From contig KQ481983.1 in assembly GCA_001430745.1 (NCBI GenBank), positions 1,404,108 to 1,419,983 of the forward strand: a DNA stretch of 15,876 nt, in the 5' to 3' direction. Every line of letters starts with the position of its first letter. The first letter of the stretch is position 1. A model generated the notes under the pieces. It was not told where the DNA came from and searched no databases. It worked only from the letters and a program-made list of their open reading frames with translations. The stretch comes from Auxenochlorella pyrenoidosa (Eukaryota > Chlorophyta > Trebouxiophyceae > Chlorellales > Chlorellaceae). The translations under genes were made by a program, and so were the position numbers. Below are positions 10,101 through 15,876 of this stretch, piece by piece.

Positions 10101-12912
10101 CTCCCAGAGAGCAGGATGATAGGAAGTATGAGCACAATGGTGCCAGAGCGCCGAGGCAACTCACAAGCTGTCCGGGATGTTGTCGCGCGCATCGCTGGGC
10201 GCCACTGCATAGGGGAGGTGTGTGAGAGCCAGGGACATTTTGTACGAGTGCCTTTGAAGCAAATGCCAGATGCTTTAACTTGCAAGCTTTCATAGGACCT
10301 CAGTGGGTGCACGGGTGACAGGAACTGCAAGGCACCTCAGCAAGCAAGGGGGGCGGCTCCACCCCGATGAGCCTGCCCTCAGCCATGCACCCCTTGGCCA
10401 CCCCACCTGCAATGACGTTGTCCAGGTCATACCCTGCTGGGTACCGCCGCCCAACAGTCCCAGCCCCTGCAAACCAGCGGCGATGGGGATGGGATCGAGA
10501 TGGCATGGCGGCAACAGAGACGGGGGTGCAGCCAGCCGGCCAGCCAAGTCACAATGACTGCGCACGTACCGCCATTTGGCCCTGCAACCATCAGCACGCC
10601 AGCTGTGCGAAGCTTGTCGACGCCATCCGCAACGATTTGCGAGTAGATTGGGACGGACCAGGAAGTTGTGATGACCTTGGCACCCGCCTGAGCAGCAGAG
10701 GGCGTGCAACAGTGCAGTCCTCCCGGTTGGTTGCATGGTGGGGCCGGGCCGGGCTCGGCATGGGCTGCAAACGCGATGCCCCATGCCCCATGCCAGCCCC
10801 CCTTCTGTTTGCCTGTTTTGTGAAGGGGGTGCGGCTTCTCACCTGGGAGCAAAGGTACATGCAGTCCAGCACGGCGTCGTTGATGTAGTAGGGCCGGCCC
10901 TTGGCGCTGTCGAAGCCAAAGGACTTGCAAGCATACAGCCCAACCTGCAGAGGTAGCATGGGAGGATTGGACAAATCTGCACGGCTGCTGGCTGACAGGC
11001 ATCCCCACCGTGCCAGATTTGAATGCTCAGCGCATGCCATGTCCGCGCTGTCGCGCTCACCTGCCAGTTGACGCCTGCGCCACCAACACCATTGCCGCCC
11101 TCGGCACCAATGACTCCCGACAGTGCTGTGCCCGAGAAGATATCATCTGCAGAGAGCAGCACATGCGGGATGTCGTGAGTTTCTGTGCGGGCAAGGCAGA
11201 GTGCAGTTGCGACGCGAGCGCTTCTGCCAGCTGTGCTTCAGGCAATCTCAGCTGGCACAAAGGAAGGCATGCCACTGGTAGGGGGTCAACAGACCAGGCA
11301 GTACATTGACAGGGGCTGCTCAGATCGTGGACCATGCAGTTTTGCACGGCAAGCGGACTTGCAGTAGGCAAGCTCAGCAAGGCACCCACCGTTGAAGAGC
11401 CCCTCTTCAGGGGAGGTGGAGTTGACTTGGGGGGTGAACTGGTCGACATACGGACGCCACCTGCGTTGACCAGCAGAGTCTGCTCGGGCACCAGCCAGCC
11501 ACATGCAATTGGCTGCATAGCAGGCATGCTGAGCCAGGGGCCGAAGCCCGCCCAATCGGTTGCATGGTCGACCTGCCTGCCGAAGCTGCAAGCTCGATCA
11601 GCCCACAACAGCAGACTGCAGACGTGGGCAGCTGCCCGTGCCATTGGCAGCTGCCTGCGCCTGAGCCCCAGAGCACGCCTTGCCCAGCATGCTCACCGGT
11701 TCCAGCCGCCCAGCAGGTTGCCCTTCAGGTCCTCGTGGGTGGCCCGGATGCCAGAGTCGTCGACGCACACCTTGACCTGCAGGCAGAGCGCTTGAGGGAG
11801 GGGCCCTCAGCTGGCCGGGAATGTGCTCTGCGCACAGCGCTGCACATGACAGGTCCAGCACTTGCTGGTTTGGTGACAGTCAAGGCGGGCAACAGCAGGG
11901 ACAAGGTGGTTGTCTGCTGGGGTCAGGTGGTCACGCCCTGGGCAGCCTGCCAACCTGCTTGGAGCCGGTGGTCTTGGCCCAGGCCTGGGGAGCGTTAATC
12001 TGGCGCAGCCACCACTGCCCAAAGTTGAGGCCGTCCTGCCCGTAGAGCGGGTCTGTCGCCTCCAGGCTGCTGCCGGCCTGCAGCAGCGAGCGGCGGCGCC
12101 CAGCAGAGGCACTGCCGCCGGGGAGCATGCCAAGCAGCGCTGGGTCGACCGGGGTGATGTAGTTTGGCTCGACATGCAGGACGGCTGCAGTCGGGAGGGG
12201 AGGGAAACACTGGATGTGACGAGGTTGCTGGCACGGAGTTTCTTGCGCATGGCCTGCCTGGCAGCAAGGGCCAGCTCCACCTGCAGCGACCCCAGTACTG
12301 CCAGCAGCTCCATCCTTCAAATTTGGCGAGGCTGGGACAGTACTGCATCAGGTGCTGACCCAACCCCGCCAGCCCTCCTCCCCCTCACCAGGGTTGCTGC
12401 TGAGCTCCTTGATCTTATCCTCAACGCTTGAGCCGTCGGTGATGGAGAAGACAACCACGGTGCCGGCAGAGACGGTGGATGTGCCGCCGGCGGCGGCAGC
12501 GCTGGCGGCAGAGCCACCCAGCCCAGCCACCGGCGGGCCGCCCACCGTGCGCAGCACCTTAAGGCCGTCGATTGAGTTGACAGAAGCGGCCGAAACCCGG
12601 GCCTTGGGGTTGAACTGCACCAGCACCTGCCCATCGGCAAACTCGGGCAGGGGGGCCGCTCGGGACACTCCCAAAAACAGGCCTGCGCATGTGAGGGCGC
12701 GTCCATCGGGCTTGTGAGGTCGTGCAGGGTTCGGATTGCGGGACGGTGGGCGCTAGTGAGCAGTCATGCTGCGCGCCTGCAATGAATATGTACTGACCGG
12801 CATCCTGGCGACGCCGTTCCACCCCCCAAACAGTGCTAGCAAAGCGATTGAGCTCACATACAACGATCGGAAGCGCTGCCAACAGGCAGGCCCCTCGGCC
12901 AGGACAGGCCAT
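4118..12912 (-). CDS. Secreted subtilisin-like pseudoprotease with two PPC-like modules and F5/8C domain (about 27 exons, about 1,218 aa)
   Basis: Exons in transcript order: 12912-12858, 12682-12389, 12184-11955, 11776-11697, 11460-11390, 11146-11061, 10944-10843, 10687-10570, 10466-10407, 10204-10165, 9975-9864, 9651-9587, 9229-9096, 8956-8854, 8725-8666, 8440-8292, 8141-7939, 7758-7652, 7475-7350, 7168-6956, 6705-6621, 6379-6282, 5995-5870, 5660-5386, 5233-5130, 4882-4698, 4493-4118. Every junction is phase-compatible (3,657 nt in total). The start ATG lies in ACCATGG. Domains: signal peptide 1 to about 27 (ending S-R-A), I9-type propeptide about 30-126, S8-like domain about 165-460, PAN-like 483-586, Pro-rich 613-634, PPC-like 638-794 and 815-960, Pro-rich 962-996, F5/8C about 999-1158. 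The catalytic Asp200 is kept, but His and Ser appear lost, so proteolysis is unlikely and a binding or scaffold role outside the cell is inferred. The least certain points are the 8291/8142 junction and the 3' end, where a terminal intron (4287-4129) would give 1,165 aa and keep the same stop. Two separate genes cannot be fully excluded. Confidence 0.8.
4129..4287 (-). other. Possible terminal intron of length 3n without stop codons
   Basis: After the F5/8C domain ends at A-T-A-K there is a good donor (AAGG|GTGAGG, last exonic base 4288) and a good acceptor (CCCCTGCAG|CA, first exonic base 4128). The 159-nt interval is a multiple of three and has no in-frame stop. Splicing gives a 3-residue tail (A-L-Q) and read-through gives 56 extra residues without domain-like features. 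Both end at the same stop at 4118. I lean towards splicing, because the extra residues look unconstrained. Confidence 0.5.
4312..5233 (-). other. F5/8 type C (discoidin-like) domain, C-terminal exons of the large gene
   Basis: Residues about 999-1158 lie in the exons 5233-5130, 4882-4698 and 4493 onward. Family hallmarks are visible: A-A-T-Q-S-S near the start, A-I-D-G-K (the 'AvDGn' position), N-P-W-I-Q-I-D-L-G (the 'pWwqvDLG' strand), V-S-K-V-T-I-V, F-T-V-R-V-G, and a final L-V-V-A-E-V strand. Cys1098 and Cys1115 probably pair. Such galactose-binding-like beta-barrels bind glycans or membranes, which fits attachment to the wall or matrix. The fucolectin-type H...R-x-D motif is not evident, so the ligand cannot be named. 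Confidence 0.75.
5390..5494 (-). repeat. Coding (S)PPPP-type proline-rich linker repeat
   Basis: Residues about 962-996 consist of S-P-P-P-P-K-P repeats and variants. On the plus strand this appears as a G-rich, purine-dominated tract at 5390-5494. Such motifs are typical of hydroxyproline-rich extracellular matrix glycoproteins of green algae. The linker joins the second PPC-like module to the F5/8C domain. A shorter proline-rich tract (residues about 613-634) precedes the first PPC-like module. Confidence 0.85.
5498..6671 (-). repeat. Second PPC-like module (repeat copy 2) of the large gene
   Basis: Residues about 815-960 begin with A-N-P-I-V-V and end with F-Q-L-K-L-T. They lie in the exons ending at 6621, then 6379-6282, 5995-5870 and the start of 5660-5386. 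Features expected of a PPC-like beta-sandwich are present: V-Y-R-W-F, S-I-T-A-T-S-C, D-S-V-V-S-V-L, Y-T-C-V-G-G-N-D, and S-T-Y-Y-F-F-S-V. Cys879 and Cys904 occupy the same positions in their exon as Cys706 and Cys730 of copy 1, within one residue. PPC domains are usually accessory modules next to secreted proteases. Confidence 0.75.
6982..7989 (-). repeat. First PPC-like module (repeat copy 1) of the large gene
   Basis: Residues about 638-794 begin with A-N-P-V-V-V and end with F-T-L-T-A-T. They lie in the exons ending at 7939, then 7758-7652, 7475-7350 and the start of 7168-6956. Matching landmarks with copy 2 are V-Y-R-W-F, L-T-A-S-T-C, A-V-F-I-L-S-S, F-T-C, and R-Y-Y-D-F-I-V. The exons end in phases 0, 2 and 2, exactly as in copy 2, and the W-F exon is 126 nt in both. 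Confidence 0.75.
7476..7651 (-). other. Probable GC-AG intron
   Basis: The upstream exon ends ...GTGTACAG followed by GCGAGC, and the downstream exon begins G-TGG-TTC after GTGCAG. Using this GC donor gives V-Y-R-W-F, identical to copy 2, whose matching intron has the donor GTGTACAG|GTGGGT. A GT donor six bases upstream (GTACAG) also keeps the frame but deletes Y-R from the conserved strand. Confidence 0.65.
8292..8956 (-). other. PAN/apple-like Cys-rich stretch of the large gene
   Basis: Residues about 483-586, after the subtilisin fold, contain A-A-E-C-x3-C-x5-C (Cys514, 518 and 524) and a further Cys548. The AAEC-x3-C-x5-C core recalls PAN/apple modules, which bind proteins or carbohydrates. 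The match is by short pattern only. The rest of the stretch is not recognised, and the exon boundary at 8292/8141 within it is uncertain. Confidence 0.4.
9180..11776 (-). other. Subtilisin (S8)-like domain with degenerate active site
   Basis: Residues about 194-455 follow the S8 order. The Asp box is V-C-V-D-D-S-G-I with catalytic Asp200 at 11756-11758. The His box reads F-S-G-T-A-L-S-G-V-I-G-A, with Ser248 (codon TCG, 11133-11135) in place of the catalytic His. The oxyanion region reads M-V-A-G-P-N, with Pro343 (10577-10579) in the Asn position. The Ser box reads G-S-P-F-S-A-A-M-V-V-G against the usual G-T-S-M-A-A-P-x-V-x-G, with Pro412 (9876-9878) in place of Ser. The scaffold strands around each site, such as Y-D-L-D-N-V-I-A-V-A and V-H-L-A-A-P, are well kept, so the fold is probably intact. 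Confidence 0.75.
12160..12682 (-). other. Signal-peptide end, I9-type propeptide and RRRSLLQ linker of the large gene
   Basis: Residues 19 to about 126 contain the hydrophobic end of the signal peptide and an inhibitor I9-like propeptide (G-Q-V-L-V-Q-F ... N-P-A-V-L-H-V-E-P-N-Y). This is the classic N-terminal prodomain of subtilases. The following exon encodes R-R-R-S-L-L-Q at 146-152, then D-P-L-Y-G-Q at 161-166. The polybasic stretch lies where the prodomain is usually cleaved. With a degenerate active site, self-cleavage is unlikely, so another protease would have to act here, if any. Confidence 0.7.
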
Positions 12913-13636
12913 GGTCACCAGGGCGATGGAGGGCCTTCAGCTGCCCTTGTCTCGCCGGTTCAGGTGTCCTATGGCTCTGCTAGATGTGCAGGGCTTGTAG
13001 GTAGTGATGAATACATTGTACGTCGCTAAATGGCGCTTATATAGCCACCTGAATTCTTTCCTCCACAACACAGTATTGGCTTGCCAGCCGCGCATCTGGC
13101 TCACTCTCTGCGTTCTTCTGCACTCCAAATCCCCATAAATCACGTATCCTTCCATTTAGGCATGTCTAGTCGTGGAAGGAAGCACAGGTAAGGGTGGCCA
13201 TGATGGCAGCTTCTTGCCCACCCTTGGTGCGGAACTTGCAGGGAAGTTGTAACAGAAGGGTGGGAGGAGCTATTGGGGTGATGCAGGACGGGTTCGCCTT
13301 GTTGGCACCGAGTTTGAGCCACTCACAACGTGTTCAGGCCCTCCCACTCTGGGCGTGTGCTGAGCAATACCCGTGGCGCCGCTGTCGGTGCGGCAACGCC
13401 ACCCTGGCGGGCTATCTCTTTATCCGCTGCAACATTCCCATGCTTTGCCTGATCCTGAACCTGTAGCCCTGATCCTGATGTTCCTGGCAACGCTCTGGGC
13501 CTTCTGTTCGGTGGGACAGCCCCTCAACAGTGAATAAATCTAGCAGTCCAATCTGTTTTGCTGCGTTGTGAGTGCATAACTTGAAGTTGCAGTGCCCCAC
13601 CTAACAGTTTGACGGCAGCCGGCGAGCACGGCGCAG
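12913..13636. other. Promoter, 5' UTR and intergenic region of the large gene
   Basis: This region lies upstream of the minus-strand ATG at 12912. It is less GC-rich than the genes, and apart from the TATA box at 13036-13043 I see no coding exon on either strand. The 11-mer CCTGATCCTGA occurs twice at 13448-13458 and 13468-13478, and its meaning is unknown. Confidence 0.5.
13036..13043 (-). promoter_or_regulatory. TATA box of the large subtilase-like gene
   Basis: On the minus strand the sequence reads TATATAAG, a near-perfect TATA box, 124 nt upstream of the inferred ATG. With initiation about 30 nt downstream of the box, the 5' UTR would be roughly 95 nt. It supports the chosen start exon independently of the signal-peptide argument. 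Confidence 0.65.
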
Positions 13637-13641
13637 TTACA
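13637..13641 (-). terminator. Candidate poly(A) signal TGTAA of the third gene
   Basis: The minus strand reads TGTAA here, 427 nt past the inferred stop at 14068. This is close to the distance of about 444 nt found for the expansin gene. It falls well before the TATA box of the next gene on the same strand. The assignment is by motif and position only. Confidence 0.5.
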
Positions 13642-14067
13642 GGGACGTTTCACACACCGAGGACCTCGAGCTCAGAAAATGTGTAGGCATTCATTTCCAC
13701 CAAGTTCTCTGGGGACCATGATCAGGTGGAAAAGAGGTGCATCTGACGAGGGAGCTCGGTGCGGGCAGGACGGTTGGCAGGTGCAGTGTAGTGACATTGG
13801 TGCACATGTGATATTTCGCACAGGTCAAGCGCAGCATTCAACTGCGTGCATGCGCATGTGAGGGTGACTACTTAATATTGGAAAGGATGCGAGCTCGAGT
13901 GGGATGCGTTAAAGGATCGCGGCACGCCGACTTCTGGCGCAGGTGCAATCCCAGTTGGAAGCCTTTCATTTGAGAAAAGGTCGGTGCGCGCGCATGGACG
14001 GGGACCACCACAGGAAGAGCATTCGTTCGAGGGGAAGGCCCCAAACAGCAGGAGCTGTCACAAGAGC
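13642..14067 (-). other. 3' UTR of the third gene
   Basis: This is the stretch between the stop codon at 14068 and the TGTAA signal. No coding exon or structured RNA gene is recognised on either strand. Confidence 0.45.
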
Positions 14068-15615
14068 TCACGCGAGCAGGTCCATCAGAAGCTCCCTCTG
14101 CTGGGCCGCCCCAGCGCCGCCCACCTCAGCCTGCTCACCACCTGCAGGCGGGGCAGGTGGGGCGGTGCAGTGGCAAGGCAGGTGGGGCGGTGCAGTGGCA
14201 AGGCAGGTGGGAATGGGCTTGGGGATGTGCGGTTGCAGGCGGGCGTCTGAGTTTCTGCCTACCCTCCAGGTCCTGAACCCGAGCAGCACCTGCTCCAGCT
14301 GCGCAAGCTGGACGCCTTGGAAGCTGAGACCCCAACCCTCCCACCTGAGTGTCGAAGCGCAGAGACGTCGACGGACGGCAGCAAGACGGCGGCGCCGCTG
14401 CCGCCCAGCTGCAGCCCGTGAAGCCAGGCGGGCAGGGGGTCGCCGCCAGCTAGCCTGCCTTCCGCCTGCATCCCGTACTGCTGCTGCGGCAGCAACAAGC
14501 CGCTGCCCGGAAAGCCTTCCAGCTGGTGCTGCATGTGCATGGCTGCTGGCAAGCCGCACGCACCCGCCAGCATGTCTGTGCTGCTGCGCTGCTCTGGGAA
14601 GGGCACGTGTCCCACCGAGCGAGCCGCACCCTCGCTGCAGGCGGCGCTGCCGCTCGCGGCGCCCTCAGAGTGCTCCTGCTGGCCCTGCTGGCATGCGGCG
14701 GGGCCGTGCGTCGGCCCGATGCTGGGCGTGTCGTCCGTGCCGCCCTGAGACGCCGCGCTGGCGCGCGGGGTCGAGTGGTGCGACACTGCGCCAGCCGCGG
14801 CGGCCGCCAGGCCGCCTGGCGGCAGCGGAAGCGACGCCCACTGCGGCACACCCTGCAGGCCGCCCTGGGCGCCCAGCAGGGGCTCCAGGCCGGGGCCGCC
14901 CCAGGCAAAGGATGCATGGTTGGGCAGCTGCTGCAGCAGCTGCTGCTCAGCTGCCAGCTCGGCAGCCGGGCCCAGCTGCGCGGGCAGCCGCTGCGTGACC
15001 AAAGCAGGTGGCAAGGCTGCCGCCACGCTGGTGGCAGGCAAGGGCCAGGCACTGTTGCTGCTGGCGTATGCAGTCTCTGCTGCCGCCACTTGGGGCCGCA
15101 GGAGCAGGCCAGCTGGGCTGTAAGGGTTCTGCGCTGCAGCCGCCGCGGGCACCTGGCCGGCGGGCAGGTGCATGCCGAAGGCTCCGCTGCCCACGCCCTC
15201 GCCTGCGCGTGCCTGCATAGCGAGGGGTTGGGCCGTCGCCAGGCCGCCATGCATGCTGCCGGCCATAGCCTGCGCGGGCAGCGGGCCACCTGCCAGCTGC
15301 CCCTGCTCCTGCTGCTGCTGGCTTTGCTGGCGCTGCGGCAGGTGCATGCTCGGCAGGGATGTGACGCTGTGCTCGCGCCCAGCGTACTGCCTTGGCACGA
15401 GCTGCTCCTGAGCATCCAGGGGGAAGAAGCTGCAGCCCAGCAGTGCCCCAGAGGCGCCGCCCTGCAGCTGTGGCATGGCCGGCGGCGGCGGCGCATCGCC
15501 GAGCTGCCCGCCCAGGCTGCCCAGCTGCTGCTGCTGCCATGCTGCCAGGTTGTGCGGCGGGCCCGAGGGAGAGGGCGAGGAGTGGGATTCATCAGACACG
15601 CGGCTCTCCGGGCGC
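14068..15615 (-). CDS. 3' part of a gene for a Gln/Ala/Gly/Pro-rich protein (partial, function unknown)
   Basis: The model has two exons, 15615-14345 and 14141-14068. The first is entered in phase 2 after the acceptor CCCTGCAG and leaves in phase 1 at CACTCAG|GTGGGA. The second is entered in phase 1 after CGCCTGCAG and ends in TGA. Together they encode about 448 residues. The protein is low in complexity: glutamine clusters (Q-Q-Q-Q-L, Q-R-Q-Q-S-Q-Q-Q-Q), alanine runs, many Met and His, and a Ser/Pro segment (S-H-S-S-P-S-P-S-G) near the start. The last residues, Q-Q-R-E-L-L-M-D-L-L-A, could form a short amphipathic helix. No catalytic domain, signal peptide or membrane segment is seen. Such composition is frequent in trans-activating or scaffold regions of nuclear regulators, but the diagnostic domain would lie upstream of the window, so no function is assigned. 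If the last donor is not used, the frame runs to a stop at 14259. Confidence 0.6.
14152..14211. repeat. 25-bp tandem repeat (2.4 copies)
   Basis: The unit GGCAGGTGGGGCGGTGCAGT plus GGCAA occupies 14152-14176 and 14177-14201, followed by a partial third copy to 14211. The copies are identical. It lies in the inferred last intron of the third gene, just upstream of the acceptor. On that strand it is a pyrimidine-rich tract with several CACCTGCC stretches. Confidence 0.85.
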
Positions 15616-15876
15616 CTGCAGGGCGTGGCCGGTGCACAGGAGAGGGGCATGAATGCAGGCCAAAGCTGCTCTTGCACGCCATCTATTGTGGCGCTGCACA
15701 CAGGCCAAGGCTGCACGTGCCACGGGGCAAGGCGCCGCAGCAGCTACCGCCCGGAGTCTGGTTCGCTGCGGCTGCGCCTGGCGCGTGCGCAACATGCTGC
15801 AAGCTCCGCTGTTCGGTGCTGGTCAGCATGCCTGCCGCCTGTTTGCAGCCACTGGTGGGAACTGCGACACCCCCCC
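15616..15876 (-). other. Probable intron of the third gene running off the window
   Basis: On the minus strand this stretch ends in a pyrimidine-rich run and CCCTGCAG, a standard acceptor for this genome. It lacks the Gln-rich coding character of the adjoining exon. The in-frame ATG at 15716 could in principle start the protein, but the strong acceptor downstream argues for an intron. No donor or upstream exon is recognised within the window. Confidence 0.45.

Noticed and set aside
9864..11776. Active subtilisin-type protease
   Set aside because: The His, Ser and oxyanion Asn positions are substituted, and the neighbouring introns were searched by eye for exons supplying HGTH or GTSMA. None was found.
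12559..12857. Longer first exon running to the donor at GCCG|GTCAGT
   Set aside because: It would insert hydrophilic residues into the signal peptide. The donor TAT|GTGAGC at 12857 keeps a continuous hydrophobic core followed by S-R-A-A-P, with the same phase.
13943..14998. Plus-strand open frame of 351 codons, Arg/Ala/Pro-rich
   Set aside because: It is antisense to the Gln-rich exon of the third gene, with composition typical of a GC-rich shadow frame and no recognisable motif.
14450..15682. Second minus-strand open frame of 410 codons over the third gene
   Set aside because: It is a frame-shifted reading rich in Arg, Cys and Trp. The overlapping frame with Gln/Ala/Pro/Gly clusters and proper splice sites at both ends is the better candidate.
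1..15876. Mobile elements, CRISPR arrays, tRNA or rRNA genes, viral genes
   Set aside because: No terminal repeats, transposase or integrase motifs, spaced direct repeats, tRNA-like folds or rRNA signatures were recognised in a reading of both strands.

Overview
The window is nuclear DNA of a eukaryote, most likely a GC-rich chlorophyte green alga of the Chlorella type (Trebouxiophyceae). The evidence is very GC-rich coding sequence cut by many short introns of about 100-360 nt. Donors are mostly GTGAG or GTGGG, acceptors are mostly (C/T)GCAG with CTGCAG dominant, and TGTAA poly(A)-type signals lie some 430-445 nt past two stop codons. The secreted proteins carry (S)PPPP hydroxyproline-type linkers and an R-R-S-L-L-Q motif, both common in this lineage. 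The organism call is an inference from these traits, not from a database match. All gene models were spliced by hand from consensus sites, reading-frame phase and domain logic.

Layout. Bases 1-431 are upstream sequence. Bases 432-3174 (+) hold an eight-exon secreted expansin of 429 aa with a Ser/Pro linker and a C-terminal ShK-type six-cysteine domain. A convergent gap of about 0.9 kb follows. Bases 4118-12912 (-) hold one very large gene of about 27 exons and about 1,218 aa. Its product has a signal peptide, an I9-type propeptide, a subtilisin (S8) fold whose catalytic His and Ser and whose oxyanion-hole Asn all appear substituted, a short Cys-rich PAN/apple-like stretch, two tandem PPC-like beta-sandwich modules, proline-rich linkers and a C-terminal F5/8 type C (discoidin-like) domain. 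A TATA box lies about 124 nt upstream of its ATG. About 1 kb of intergenic sequence follows. Bases 14068-15615 (-) hold the last two exons of a third gene encoding a Gln/Ala/Gly/Pro-rich protein. Its 5' part lies beyond the window.

The expansin and the large subtilase-like gene converge. Both products appear to be exported and both carry surface-binding or wall-acting modules, so a shared location in the cell wall or extracellular matrix is plausible. Nothing in the sequence shows that they are co-regulated. The most notable object is the large pseudo-subtilase fusion. Its two PPC modules share intron positions, intron phases and even an identical middle-exon length, which points to duplication of a multi-exon cassette. 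One of the duplicated introns appears to have become a GC-AG intron.
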